Source: Roseovarius sp. MMSF_3281
Lineage (GTDB): Bacteria > Pseudomonadota > Alphaproteobacteria > Rhodobacterales > Rhodobacteraceae
DNA: 64,000 bases
Assembly: GCF_030733685.1 (NCBI RefSeq)
Contig: NZ_JASHIM010000005.1
Coordinates: forward strand, 62,001-126,000
Direction of reading: 5' to 3'
Below the pieces are notes generated by a model. That model saw only the letters and a program-made list of their open reading frames with translations. It was not told the origin of the DNA and did no database searches. Positions 34,220 through 43,929 of the stretch are shown piece by piece; positions within the stretch are counted from its first letter, which is position 1, and each line of letters begins with the position of its first letter. Made by a program: the position numbers and the translations under genes.

Positions 34220-35365
34220 TCAGCTGCCCCGCAAACCTGCGCGCGCCAAAGCCGCGACAAGGTCGGTGCGGGTCACGATCCCCACGATCCTTCCGTATTC
34301 CAGCACCGGCACAGCGTCCACATCGCCGTCCGCCAGCATTGGCATGAAAGCCGCGAGCGGCGTTGTCAGCGTGGCGCGAGGGCCTTTGGCGGTCATGATC
34401 TCCTGTGCTTCGACAGGGCGGTTACGGTCGGCATTGATCAAACGCCGGAATGCGGGAGGGAACCGCCACTTCAATCGCGCCGCATCGTCGCCTGCCCGCA
34501 TGATCAGGTGAATCTGGAAAATCACACCAAGGTAACACCCGTCCTTTCCCACCACCGGAAGCGAGGTGAACCGGTGTTCGCGGAACTCCCGTGCCACATC
34601 GGCCAGCGGGGTCTCGGGGCGCACCGTGACCAGATCGCGTGACATCATATCCGTAGCGGTGATCGGTCCGGTCCGATGGGTCGCGGCCTGTGCCTCTGCT
34701 GCACCTATCAGCCGCGCCAGATCCTCGGTCCCAAGGTTGAACGACTGCCGATAGCGTTCGAGAATCTCGGTCAGTTCGTCTTCGCTCAAACCGAGGCGCT
34801 CGCTTGGGACTGCGTCAGCGGTACCGTGAATGTTGGCGTCGTCGAACTGGCGGAACGGGTAATGCCGGCCCGTCAGGCGGGCATAACCCGCGGCGAGCGC
34901 GACCAGCATCAGCGTACCCAGAGCAACCGGAGAGAACGCGAACCAGAACCCGAGCGCCTCGACCGTGTCCGGGTTCATCGCCGCGGTCATCGCTACCGCA
35001 CCCGCAGGCGGATGCACGGCTCGCGCCATGATCGTGAACACGATCGTCAGAGCTACGGCCAGCGCGATGCGCAGAACCGGATCCGGCACAACCATGCAGA
35101 CGGCAACCCCAACCAGCGCAGCGATCAGATTACCTACAGCTGCTGACCATGGCTGCGCCAGCGGGCTGTTGGGCACGGCGAACAGCAGAACCGAACTCGC
35201 CCCGAAGGGCGCAATCAGATACAGTCCAAGCTTCAGGTCGATCTGCGGCGACAGGACGAAAAGCCCAGTGACCCCCAAACCCACCAATGCACCGAATCCG
35301 GCGCGAAGTGCCTCGCGGATGGAGGTGCGCGGCACCACCGGACCAAGGGAACGCAGAACGGACAA
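34220..35365 (-). CDS. HPP-family membrane protein with two CBS domains
   Basis: This 381-residue protein has an N-terminal HPP domain with four to five membrane helices (AVHPPAGAVAMTAAMNPDTV near residue 115 contains the HPP triad). The C-terminal CBS pair occupies about residues 240-380 (ATDMMSRDLVTVRPETPLAD, then DAVPVLEYGRIVGIVTRTDL). HPP proteins have been linked to nitrite or anion movement across membranes, and CBS pairs sense adenylates. No operon partner is visible. It is flanked by an ISKra4-like remnant and an IS6 element. Confidence 0.88.
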   Translation of the reverse strand: MSVLRSLGPVVPRTSIREALRAGFGALVGLGVTGLFVLSPQIDLKLGLYLIAPFGASSVLLFAVPNSPLAQPWSAAVGNLIAALVGVAVCMVVPDPVLRIALAVALTIVFTIMARAVHPPAGAVAMTAAMNPDTVEALGFWFAFSPVALGTLMLVALAAGYARLTGRHYPFRQFDDANIHGTADAVPSERLGLSEDELTEILERYRQSFNLGTEDLARLIGAAEAQAATHRTGPITATDMMSRDLVTVRPETPLADVAREFREHRFTSLPVVGKDGCYLGVIFQIHLIMRAGDDAARLKWRFPPAFRRLINADRNRPVEAQEIMTAKGPRATLTTPLAAFMPMLADGDVDAVPVLEYGRIVGIVTRTDLVAALARAGLRGS

Positions 35366-35652
35366 AGCGGGACCTCTCCTACAGTTTTGCCCTGATTTTC
35401 AGCAAAGCACCCGTTTCGCAAGCAGCTTATTCCCGTGCGTAGAAGATCGTGCGGAGTTATCACGTTCAGCTGGTGGCGATTGTCTGCTCTTTGATTGCGA
35501 CGTGGATCACAGCCGATGCAGACACCTTTCACAGGGGATTGCCAACTTGTTTTGGCCAAGTTGAGAGGATCGAGATCTCCGCCTGTTAGGTGGTAACTTT
35601 CACGGCATAGCCTTTCCAAAGGGCAAAAGTATCAACGCTGGCGTGGTGAAAA

Positions 35653-36483
35653 GGGTTCTGTCGCAAAAATTTCATGGGTCTGGCTGTTTGGTGTGACGTT
35701 CCATATTTGGCGAAGGCATCAGTCACAGATACCGAGGCGTTCTCATGATCAGTTTCAAAGGGAATCACTATCCGAAGGACGTCATCCTGTACGCGGTGTT
35801 TTTCCATGTCCGATACGCGGTTTCTTACCGTGATCTGGAGGAGATCATGGCGGAACGCGGGGTCGAAGTCGACCACGCGACCCTAAACCGTTGGATGATA
35901 AAGTTCTCCCCATTGATCGCGAAGGAAGCGCATAAATGGACGCAGAAAGCAGCCGTATCCTGGCGCATGGACGAGACCTACATCAAGGTGAACGGCAAGT
36001 GGACCTACAATTGCCGGGCCATCGACAAGTTCGGGAAAACCCTTGATTTCATGCTGTCAGAGCATCGGGATGAAGCAGCGGCAACTGCATTCTTTACCCG
36101 CACTATTGGGAACAACGGTTTCCTCGACAAAGTAGTCATCGATAAGAGTGGTGCAAATCTCGCCGGACTGCAGAACATCAATTGCCTGCTGATTTTGAGT
36201 GGGTGGTTCTGGCTGATCGAGATTCTGCAGGTGAAGTATCTCAACAACATCATTGAACAGGATCACAGGTTCATCAAGAAGCTGACGAGGCAAATGAAGG
36301 GCTTCAAATCCATCAGCTCAGCCTCGGCGACACTGGAAGGCATCGAGGTCGTACACATGATCCGCAAACGACAATTTGAAGCGCCGGGCCAATCCGCATT
36401 CCAGCAATTCGCCGTGCTCGCTGGATAATTGTGTATGGCGACAAGAGCCCTCCGTTGCACGGAGAAGTTTGCGACAAAACCCC
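35653..36483 (+). mobile_element. Complete IS6-family insertion sequence
   Basis: The element is 831 bp with inverted ends (GGGTTCTGTCGCAAA at the left, its near-complement TTTGCGACAAAACCC at the right) around a single transposase gene. The 8-bp flanks (GGTGAAAA and GCGACAAA) do not match, so there is no target duplication. That suggests rearrangement through this copy. Its right end is 53 bp from the tex start codon. Confidence 0.85.
35745..36428 (+). CDS. IS6-family transposase (intact)
   Basis: This 227-residue transposase has a zinc-finger-like N-terminus (KGNHYPKDVILYAVFF) and HTH, then the DDE core: Asp76 in RMDETYIKV, Asp133 in VVIDKSGANL and Glu171 in NNIIEQDHRF. The C-terminus (GFKSISSASATLEGIEVVHM) is complete. 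All catalytic residues are present, so it may be active. It is the only full-length transposase in the window. It differs clearly from the IS6 remnants at 0.4-1.1, 21.6 and 48.6 kb. Confidence 0.92.
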   Translation: MISFKGNHYPKDVILYAVFFHVRYAVSYRDLEEIMAERGVEVDHATLNRWMIKFSPLIAKEAHKWTQKAAVSWRMDETYIKVNGKWTYNCRAIDKFGKTLDFMLSEHRDEAAATAFFTRTIGNNGFLDKVVIDKSGANLAGLQNINCLLILSGWFWLIEILQVKYLNNIIEQDHRFIKKLTRQMKGFKSISSASATLEGIEVVHMIRKRQFEAPGQSAFQQFAVLAG

Positions 36484-36536
36484 GCGACAAATCCCCCTTT
36501 CCTCTTTCATTCACCCTGAGTATTCCTGCGCGTTCA

Positions 36537-38879
36537 ATGAAGCAGAGGACGCCGGATTTGACACAGACCGCCGATCGTATCGCCCGCAGCATCGCCGCCG
36601 ATATCAACGCCCGCCCCGATCAGGTCACCGCCGCCGTGGGCCTGTTGGATGGTGGCGCGACGGTGCCTTTTGTCGCCCGCTACCGCAAAGAGGTGACGGG
36701 TGGGCTGGACGATACGCAACTGCGCACGCTGGCGGATCGGCTGACCTATCTGCGCGAGTTGGAGGCCAGGCGCGAAGTGATCCTTGGCTCGGTCAAAGAA
36801 CAGGGCAAGCTGACCGATGCGCTGGCCCGCGCCATTGCCGGGGCCGAAACCAAGGCGGCGCTCGAAGACATCTACCTGCCGTTCAAGCCCAAGCGGCGCA
36901 CCAAGGCGATGATCGCCCGCGAAAACGGGCTGGAACCCCTGCTGCGTGCCATCCTCGATGATCGCAGCGCCCTGCCCGAAAAGCTGGCTGCCGGTTACAT
37001 CACCGAGGCCGTGCCATCGACCAAAGAGGCGCTTGAGGGCGCGCGCGACATCCTGACCGAAGAGATGAGCGAAAACGCCGATCTTCTAGGCCGCCTGCGC
37101 GAGTTCATGCGTAGCGAGGCGATCATCTCGGCCCGTGTTCAGCCGGGCAAGGAAACCGAGGGCGTCAAGTTCTCGGATTATTTCGATCATCGCGAGAAAT
37201 GGGCCACCATCCCCTCGCACCGTGCGCTTGCCATCCTGCGCGCGGCCAAGGAGCAGATCGTCACCGTCGACATCGCCCCCGATCCCGACACCGGCGTGCC
37301 CCGCGCGGTGAAGATGGTCGAGGCGGCCATCGGCATCCCCGGCACTGCGCCGGGGGATACATGGCTGCGCGAGGTGGCGGGCTGGACATGGCGCGTCAAG
37401 CTGAGCCTGACGATGTATATCGACCTGATGGGCGAGTTGCGCAAACGCGCCCATGACGAGGCGATTTCCGTTTTTGGACGTAATCTCAAGGATTTGCTTC
37501 TGGCCGCCCCCGCCGGGCCGCGCGCCACGCTGGGGCTTGATCCGGGCATTCGCACCGGCGTCAAGGCCGCGGTCGTGGATGCCACCGGCAAGCTGCTTGC
37601 GACGACGACGCTTTATCCCTTCCAGCCCAAGAACGATCTGCGGGGCGCGCAGGCTGCCGTGCTTGAACTGGTCCGCCAACATGGAATCGAACTGATCGCC
37701 ATCGGAAACGGCACCGCCAGCCGCGAGACCGAACGGATGGTCGCCGATGCGTTGAAACAACTGCCGCAGGGCACGCCGCGCCCGTCCAGCGTGATCGTGT
37801 CCGAGGCAGGCGCATCCGTCTATTCCGCCTCAGAACTGGCCGCCGAGGAGTTTCCCGATCTCGACGTGTCATTGCGCGGTGCGGTGTCCATCGCGCGGCG
37901 GCTGCAAGACCCGCTGGCCGAGTTGGTGAAGATCACGCCGCAATCCATCGGTGTCGGCCAGTATCAGCATGACGTGGACCAGCGGCGGCTGGCGCAAACG
38001 CTTGATGCGGTGGTCGAAGATGCGGTGAACGCCGTGGGGGTCGATCTGAATATGGCGTCGGCACCTTTGCTGGCGCGTGTGGCCGGGCTTGGCCCGTCAT
38101 TGGCGCAGGCCATCGTGGCGCATCGCGATGCTGAGGGCATATTCCCGTCCCGCAAGGCGCTGCTCAAGGTGTCCGGGCTGGGGCCGAAAGCCTTTGAGCA
38201 ATGCGCCGGGTTCCTGCGCCTCCGCGACAGCGATGAGCCACTCGATGCCACCTCGGTCCACCCCGAGGCGTATGACGTCGCGCGCCGGGTCGTGCAGGCC
38301 TGCGGGCGGGACATCCGCGCCATCATGGGTGCCCCCGAGGCCCTGAAGGGGCTGCGTGCCGAGGATTTCGTGGATGACAGGTTCGGCCTGCCCACCGTGC
38401 GCGATATCCTTGCCGAGCTTGAAAAACCGGGCCGTGACCCGCGCCCGGATTTCGTGACCGCCCGCCTTGCCGACGGGATCGACGACATCAAAGATTTGCG
38501 CCCCGGCATGTCGCTGGAAGGCACGGTCACCAATGTCGCCGCTTTCGGGGCCTTCGTGGATATCGGCGTGCATCAGGACGGGCTGGTGCATGTCAGCCAA
38601 CTGGCCGACCGTTTCGTCAAGGACCCGCACGAGGTGGTCAGGACCGGCGATGTCGTCAAGGTGCGCGTGACCGAGGTGGACGTGGCACGCAAACGCATCG
38701 GCCTGAGCATGCGCAAGGACAACGGCGGATCGAAACCTCCGGCGGAAATGAAACCACCGCGCAATGCAAAGCCGGGCAGCGGCCCCAAGGGACAGAACCG
38801 GCAAAAGAGCGGGCAAGGGTCAACCGGCCAAGGTGCCCTTGGCGCGGCACTGCAGGATGCCATGCGAAACAGGAAATGA
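36537..38879 (+). CDS. tex: Tex-family RNA-binding transcription accessory protein
   Basis: This 780-residue protein from the ATG at 36537 is the normal Tex length. It has the helical Tex N-domain (GLLDGGATVPFVARYRKEVT near residue 38), a YqgF-like RNase H fold (ATLGLDPGIRTGVKAAVVD near residue 330), HhH repeats (LKVSGLGPKAFEQCAGF near residue 545) and a C-terminal S1 domain (GTVTNVAAFGAFVDIGVHQD near residue 662). The tail is rich in lysine and glycine. Tex binds nucleic acid and influences transcription and stress tolerance. It is normally chromosomal housekeeping, so an IS6 copy immediately upstream may have replaced its promoter. Confidence 0.95.
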   Translation: MKQRTPDLTQTADRIARSIAADINARPDQVTAAVGLLDGGATVPFVARYRKEVTGGLDDTQLRTLADRLTYLRELEARREVILGSVKEQGKLTDALARAIAGAETKAALEDIYLPFKPKRRTKAMIARENGLEPLLRAILDDRSALPEKLAAGYITEAVPSTKEALEGARDILTEEMSENADLLGRLREFMRSEAIISARVQPGKETEGVKFSDYFDHREKWATIPSHRALAILRAAKEQIVTVDIAPDPDTGVPRAVKMVEAAIGIPGTAPGDTWLREVAGWTWRVKLSLTMYIDLMGELRKRAHDEAISVFGRNLKDLLLAAPAGPRATLGLDPGIRTGVKAAVVDATGKLLATTTLYPFQPKNDLRGAQAAVLELVRQHGIELIAIGNGTASRETERMVADALKQLPQGTPRPSSVIVSEAGASVYSASELAAEEFPDLDVSLRGAVSIARRLQDPLAELVKITPQSIGVGQYQHDVDQRRLAQTLDAVVEDAVNAVGVDLNMASAPLLARVAGLGPSLAQAIVAHRDAEGIFPSRKALLKVSGLGPKAFEQCAGFLRLRDSDEPLDATSVHPEAYDVARRVVQACGRDIRAIMGAPEALKGLRAEDFVDDRFGLPTVRDILAELEKPGRDPRPDFVTARLADGIDDIKDLRPGMSLEGTVTNVAAFGAFVDIGVHQDGLVHVSQLADRFVKDPHEVVRTGDVVKVRVTEVDVARKRIGLSMRKDNGGSKPPAEMKPPRNAKPGSGPKGQNRQKSGQGSTGQGALGAALQDAMRNRK

Positions 38880-38954
38880 GCGTACGGGCGCCAACGCGGT
38901 TTCAGACTTGCGGCAGTCCCCTCGCCACCCACCGTCCATATCCGGGGGCATGGG

Positions 38955-39557
38955 TCACTCGTAATGCCGTTCCTGCCCGCCGCTGATATGGATCACGGTT
39001 CCTTGCCGGGAGGTCAGTCCGGATAGCCTGTCGTCCGGCAGGCCTGTCAGCAGGCCGCGCATGACGATCAGCGTCACCTTGTGCGACACGATCACGGCCG
39101 GGCCGGTCAGGTCGGCCAGAAACGCAGCGACCCGCGCCTGAACCGCCGACAGCCCCTCGTTGCCCGGCGCGTTGAAATACAGGTCGAGATCCGTTTTGCA
39201 GCGCGCCACGATTTCGGGATCGCGGGCGGCGCGTTCGGCAGGGGTCAGCCCTTGCCACGCGCCGCATCCGATTTCGATCAGGCGGTCGTCGATGGTGCAG
39301 TCCCGCCCCCCGAGCGCAAGCGCGGCGGTTTCACGGGTTCTGGTCAGGGGGCTGCAAAACCGACCGATGCCGTCCAGCCCGATCTCCAACCGTTTGAGAA
39401 TACCGGCCTGTGCTTGTGCCTGCTCGCGGCCCAGATCGGTCAGGTCGGAATTCATCTGACCCTGAATGCGTCCCGCCTTGTTCCAGGCGGTTTCGCCATG
39501 CCGCAAAAGGTAGACATCGGGACTGGGGTTCATTTTGACTGCCTGTATTTGTTTCAC
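38955..39557 (-). CDS. Histidine phosphatase (phosphoglycerate mutase-like)
   Basis: This 200-residue protein has the catalytic RHGETAWN at residues 19-26 and the second histidine in AVIVSHKVTLIVM near residue 158. Such enzymes remove phosphate from small metabolites or act as mutases; the short length and single-domain layout favour a phosphatase. Its start overlaps the ABC ATPase stop by four bases, so it is the last gene of the importer operon. With PgtABC-like regulators upstream, dephosphorylation of an imported phosphorylated acid is a reasonable inference. Confidence 0.88.
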   Translation of the reverse strand: MKQIQAVKMNPSPDVYLLRHGETAWNKAGRIQGQMNSDLTDLGREQAQAQAGILKRLEIGLDGIGRFCSPLTRTRETAALALGGRDCTIDDRLIEIGCGAWQGLTPAERAARDPEIVARCKTDLDLYFNAPGNEGLSAVQARVAAFLADLTGPAVIVSHKVTLIVMRGLLTGLPDDRLSGLTSRQGTVIHISGGQERHYE

Positions 39558-40606
39558 AGAATAACCGCGCTCGAGGTATTGGCGACCAGATGCACCTGCG
39601 CCCCCGGATCGAACCAGTCGCGCCCGGCGCTGTGGCTTTGATCGACGACAATCTCGGTGCCCGCGACCTTGACCAGGTACCGGATCTGACTGCCAAGAAA
39701 TTCGCGGTGCAGCACCTCGCCTTTCAGGGCGTCCGGTTCCGGGGCCTGTGTCATCGAGATGTTCTGCGGGCGCAAGACCACGTTGCTGCCGTCCAGATTG
39801 CCCGAGGCCGGGATCGTGAGCACCTCGCCGGTTTTCGTGTGGAACCGCGCGGCGTCGCCGTCGATCTCGACCCGGCCCTCAAAGATATTGGCGGTGCCCA
39901 GAAAGTTCGCGACGAACAGATTGGCGGGCCGGTCGTACAATTCCTGTGGGGTGCCGACCTGCTGAATCACACCGCCATCCAGAACCGCCATCCTGTCGGA
40001 TGTGGTGTTCGCCTCTTCCTGATCGTGGGTCACGAAAATGGTCGTCAGGCCCAGCTTGCGCTGAAGGTGCAGCAGTTCGCGCCGCATCTGCACCCGCAAC
40101 GACGCATCGAGATTGGACAGCGGCTCGTCCAGCAGCAGAACCTCGGGTTCGACGACGACCGTGCGCGCCAGGGCGATGCGCTGCTGCTGTCCGCCCGATA
40201 GCTGGTTGGGCATACGGTCGGCCAGATGCGCCAGACCCACCAGTTCCAGCGCCGCATCCACGCGGTCCCTGATCTGGCTTGCGGGCACCCTGCGTTCCCT
40301 GAGACCGAACCCGACATTGTCGCGCACGCTCATATGCGGCCAAAGGGCGTATGACTGAAACACCATGCCGACATTGCGCTTCCACGGGTCAAGCCCAACG
40401 ACATCGCGATCCCCGATCAGGATACGCCCCTGCGGTGTCGGGCCGAACCCGGCAATCGCGCGCAGCAATGTGGATTTTCCCGACCCGGACGGGCCGAGAA
40501 AGGCGAAAAACTCTCCGGGGCGGATATCGAGGTTCACGCCGCGCAAAACCTGTGTCTCGCCGAATGACAGGTGCAGGTCTTCGATCTTGATGCCGGTCTG
40601 GTCCAT
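39554..40606 (-). CDS. ABC importer ATPase (PotA/FbpC-like)
   Basis: This 350-residue ATPase has Walker A GPSGSGKST near residue 38, Q-loop FQSYALWPH, signature LSGGQQQR near residue 134, Walker B VLLLDEPLSNLDA and an H-loop THDQEEA. A C-terminal TOBE-type domain follows from about residue 240. It drives the importer whose permease and binding protein are encoded next to it. Sequence type matches iron, polyamine, thiosulfate-type and organophosphate importers. The ligand is inferred from the regulators rather than from this subunit. Confidence 0.92.
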   Translation of the reverse strand: MDQTGIKIEDLHLSFGETQVLRGVNLDIRPGEFFAFLGPSGSGKSTLLRAIAGFGPTPQGRILIGDRDVVGLDPWKRNVGMVFQSYALWPHMSVRDNVGFGLRERRVPASQIRDRVDAALELVGLAHLADRMPNQLSGGQQQRIALARTVVVEPEVLLLDEPLSNLDASLRVQMRRELLHLQRKLGLTTIFVTHDQEEANTTSDRMAVLDGGVIQQVGTPQELYDRPANLFVANFLGTANIFEGRVEIDGDAARFHTKTGEVLTIPASGNLDGSNVVLRPQNISMTQAPEPDALKGEVLHREFLGSQIRYLVKVAGTEIVVDQSHSAGRDWFDPGAQVHLVANTSSAVIL

Positions 40607-40624
40607 TCTTCCGTCTCCGCCTTT

Positions 40625-42397
40625 TCAGTGCATATCGGCCGAAGCCTTGGCCTTTTTGTCGCGTTCGATAATGATCTGGGAGGCCAGCGTGCCAGCCGCC
40701 ACCAGCAGCACCGCCACCACGCCAAGCGCGGCTCCTGCCCCGCGTCCCGATGGGGTCTGCATGAACAGGTAGATGCCATAGGCCAGCGGCGCATCTTGAT
40801 TGGAGCTGACCAGCATGATGGTGGCCGACAGTTCGACAGCCGCGGTGGCGAAACTGGTCACGAACCCTGCCAGCAGGCCGCCCTTCATCAGCGGCACGAC
40901 GATCTTGTAGATGGTGCGCTTTTTCGTGGCGCCCAGGCTTTCGGCGGCTTCTTCCAGCGCAAGGCTGACCTGCTGCAGTGCCGCCAAGCAGGCGCGCAGG
41001 GCATAGGGCAAGCGACGGATCATCAGCGCAAGGGCGATCACCACCCACCAGCTGGCCAGCGGTTCGCCCACGAAAGGCACATCGACGCTGTGGAAGGTCC
41101 GCAGATACCCTATCCCCAGCACCACGCCGGGCACGGCCAATGCCGCCGTCGCCAGGTAATCCAGCCCCTTGCGGCCAAAGATATTTGTGCGCAGCACGAT
41201 ATAGGCAATCGCCGTTCCAAGGATCACGTCTGCGGTGGCGGCGATCCCGGCATAAAGCAGGGTATTCAGAATGAAGGTTTTCGAGCCTTCCCACATCGTC
41301 ACGTAGTTCTGCAGCGTGTAGCCGTCAGGCAACGGCGCGAAAGACCATATCGTACCGAAGGACAAGAGCGTCAGGCCGATATGCGGCGTCAGGACCAGCA
41401 GCAGGATGAAGATCACCACGCCATAGGCCAGCACCTTTTCCGCCGGTTTCAGGTTGCGCTTGGCCATGCCGCCGCCGCCCTTCTGGACGGTGGCGTAATC
41501 CTTGCCGCGCATGAACAGGAAGGACGCCCATAGTGACAGAACCGAGAAAACGACCAGAATGACGGAAATCACGTACCCCATCGGATCACTGATACCGATG
41601 GACGAAATCCGCAGATAGGCCTGCGGCGCCAGCATGTTATTGACGTTCAGAAGCAGGGGCGTTCCCAGATCATCGAAGACCTTGATGAAAACCAGCGCCG
41701 CCCCGGCGATATAGCCCGGCATCGCCAGCGGAAAGACGACCCGCCGGAACAGACGCATCCCGTGCGAACCGAGGTTCTGCGCGGCTTCTTCCATCGAACG
41801 GTCGATATTACGCAACGACGCCGACAGGTTGATCAGGATGAACGGGAAATAATGGATCGACTGCACAAGGATCACGCCGTTCAGGCCCTCCATGAACGGA
41901 ATGTCGAACCCGAGGTAATCGCGCAGAAGCAGGTTTACCGTGCCGTTGCGCCCGAAGATCAGCTGCATCGCGACCGCGCCGACAAAGGGCGGCATGATCA
42001 GCGGAATGAACCCAAGACTCTGGATCAGGACGGAGCCTGCAAAATGAAACCGTGTCGTGATATAGGCCAGCGGCAGGGCAATCGCGGTGGCCATAACCAC
42101 CGACATGGCCGACACATAGAATGAATTCCAGAAACTCTCACGGAACAGGGACGTGCGGAAAAAATCCAGAAAGTTCTGCAAGGTCGCCGCGCCGGTTACC
42201 GGATCCTGAAAGGCGACGATCATCACCTGCGCGACCGGCACCAGAAGCAACCCGATCAGCAGCAGCGCGATAAACAGTGCCACTATATGCAGGCCCGACA
42301 GGTTCGGCACCAGCCATTTGGGCAAACGATCGGCGATTCCGGCGGTCGCGCCGGGTGTAGACCTGTTCATGCTTGGCATTTTTTCCACCTTCCCCAA
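40625..42397 (-). CDS. ABC importer permease, two fused MetI-like domains
   Basis: This 590-residue membrane protein has about twelve helices in two halves, like FbpB-type permeases. EAA-type coupling loops occur twice: EEAAQNLGSHGMRLFRRVV near residue 205 and EEAAESLGATKKRTIYKIVV near residue 485. A single fused chain supplies both halves of the channel, so no second permease gene is needed. It lies 18 bases upstream of the ATPase gene and 60 bases downstream of the binding-protein gene. Confidence 0.92.
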   Translation of the reverse strand: MGKVEKMPSMNRSTPGATAGIADRLPKWLVPNLSGLHIVALFIALLLIGLLLVPVAQVMIVAFQDPVTGAATLQNFLDFFRTSLFRESFWNSFYVSAMSVVMATAIALPLAYITTRFHFAGSVLIQSLGFIPLIMPPFVGAVAMQLIFGRNGTVNLLLRDYLGFDIPFMEGLNGVILVQSIHYFPFILINLSASLRNIDRSMEEAAQNLGSHGMRLFRRVVFPLAMPGYIAGAALVFIKVFDDLGTPLLLNVNNMLAPQAYLRISSIGISDPMGYVISVILVVFSVLSLWASFLFMRGKDYATVQKGGGGMAKRNLKPAEKVLAYGVVIFILLLVLTPHIGLTLLSFGTIWSFAPLPDGYTLQNYVTMWEGSKTFILNTLLYAGIAATADVILGTAIAYIVLRTNIFGRKGLDYLATAALAVPGVVLGIGYLRTFHSVDVPFVGEPLASWWVVIALALMIRRLPYALRACLAALQQVSLALEEAAESLGATKKRTIYKIVVPLMKGGLLAGFVTSFATAAVELSATIMLVSSNQDAPLAYGIYLFMQTPSGRGAGAALGVVAVLLVAAGTLASQIIIERDKKAKASADMH

Positions 42398-42457
42398 AAC
42401 CCCTCGCCGTGCTGAACGGCGAGGGTGAGACCGGCCCGAACCGGGCCGGCAGAGCGC

Positions 42458-43786
42458 TTACATGGCTGCCGCCTGGTCGGCCAGTTCACGAGCGCGGCGG
42501 TAGTTTTCGACCACCATCGCATCCCATTCCTGTTCGACCTCGGCCTGGCGGCCCTCGACCGTGTCGGTCGCCTTGCGGCGCTTCTTGGTGAAGACCGCGG
42601 CAAAATCGGGATCGAGGCTGGTGGCTTCGTCAATCGGGTTGGCCTCGATCAGGCTGCGGGCTTCGGCGATCAAAGCCTTGGCCTCGGCATTGTCGCCGTC
42701 CGCGTGTTTCATCTCGGCCTGCTGAATCGCGTTCACGGCGCTGCGCAGGTCATCGAGACGATAGGTGATCATCACGTCGAACATCGAGTTGACCAGATTG
42801 TAGCGCGCGCCGGATTTCTCGACGTCGAATTTCACGCTGGCGCCGATGGTCGAATCCTCGAACGGGTTGGGAAACCCTTCGGGCGCGTTGGCATAGGTCG
42901 CCGGGTTGATAGGCAGCCGCATGATCGCGGGGTCCAGAAGCACGGATTGCCCTTCGGGGGTCAGCAGGAATTCGACAAACGCGATGGCCCCTTGCTGATT
43001 GGGCGCATTCTTCACGACGGCGATATTGGCCGGAACCAGGGCGGTGACTGTCGGATAGGCGAAATCGACGGGGAAGCCTGACGCCTTCGACGAGAACCCG
43101 AAGAAATCAATCACGATCCCCAGACCGAAACTGCCGGTGTTCACCCCGTCGGGCACCCCGAAGCTGCGTTCGGTCACGGTCGAGAAATTCCCGGCGATCC
43201 ATTTCCATTTGGCCCAGCCGTCATCCCATCCATCGCCCTGCAAGACAGTTTCGACGGTCAGGTGCGTCGTGCCCGACCGTGATGGCGCGGACATGCCGAC
43301 ATGGCCGTGATACTTGGGATCAGCCAGTTGTTCCCACTCGCGGGCGGGCTCCAGATCGTGCGCCTTGAGATAGCGTTCGTTCCACATGATGCCGTATCCC
43401 GCACCGGCAAAGCCGAAGTAATACCCATCGGGATCGTTCAGCGGATAGGCCCCGATCTTGTCGGGAATGCCTTCGGATGCGATCTCCACCTGATCCAGCA
43501 TACCGTCGCTTTTCAGAACCTCGAACGCATCCGGCGCCGACGCCCAGAAGATGTCGGCGGTGTTATCGCTTGCGATTTCCTGAATGTACTTCACCCCGGC
43601 CGAGGTTTTCTTGTTCAAAACCTCAAGGTCGTATTCGGGATGTGCCGCCTCGAAGGCCGCTTCGATCGGGCCTGTCATCGAGTCGGGGAACGATGTGATG
43701 ACCGTGATCGACCCTTCGGCCACAGCCGAGCCACCCGCCAGCGCAGTCGCGGCCAGTGACGAGAAGAACAAATGCTTCAATTTCAT
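42458..43786 (-). CDS. ABC importer periplasmic binding protein
   Basis: This is 442 residues from the ATG at 43786, which has GGAGGG just upstream and is followed by a signal peptide (HLFFSSLAATALAGGSAVA). It is an extracellular-solute-binding protein family 1 member with VITSFPDSMTGPIEAAFE at the mature N-terminus and FWASAPDAFEVL near residue 82. A C-terminal region of about 110 residues after residue 330 is charged and helical and looks like an unusual extension. It shares several motifs with the regulatory protein at 47.1-48.4 kb. Confidence 0.9.
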   Translation of the reverse strand: MKLKHLFFSSLAATALAGGSAVAEGSITVITSFPDSMTGPIEAAFEAAHPEYDLEVLNKKTSAGVKYIQEIASDNTADIFWASAPDAFEVLKSDGMLDQVEIASEGIPDKIGAYPLNDPDGYYFGFAGAGYGIMWNERYLKAHDLEPAREWEQLADPKYHGHVGMSAPSRSGTTHLTVETVLQGDGWDDGWAKWKWIAGNFSTVTERSFGVPDGVNTGSFGLGIVIDFFGFSSKASGFPVDFAYPTVTALVPANIAVVKNAPNQQGAIAFVEFLLTPEGQSVLLDPAIMRLPINPATYANAPEGFPNPFEDSTIGASVKFDVEKSGARYNLVNSMFDVMITYRLDDLRSAVNAIQQAEMKHADGDNAEAKALIAEARSLIEANPIDEATSLDPDFAAVFTKKRRKATDTVEGRQAEVEQEWDAMVVENYRRARELADQAAAM

Positions 43787-43929
43787 GGAACCCTCCCAGA
43801 TATCCTTGCGCTCCTCCAGCGCCCGGAAACTCTGTGGGCAAGCGGGCAAGCGATCAAATTTCTTGCAAAAATAGGGATTTGAGGGTGGTTTTAGGTCGAT
43901 TTTGACACGCCGTTTGGGTCAAAATTGAC

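Noticed and set aside
34100..34642. Plus-strand frames opposite the HPP/CBS gene
   Set aside because: They lack family motifs, and the minus strand holds a complete HPP plus two CBS domains.
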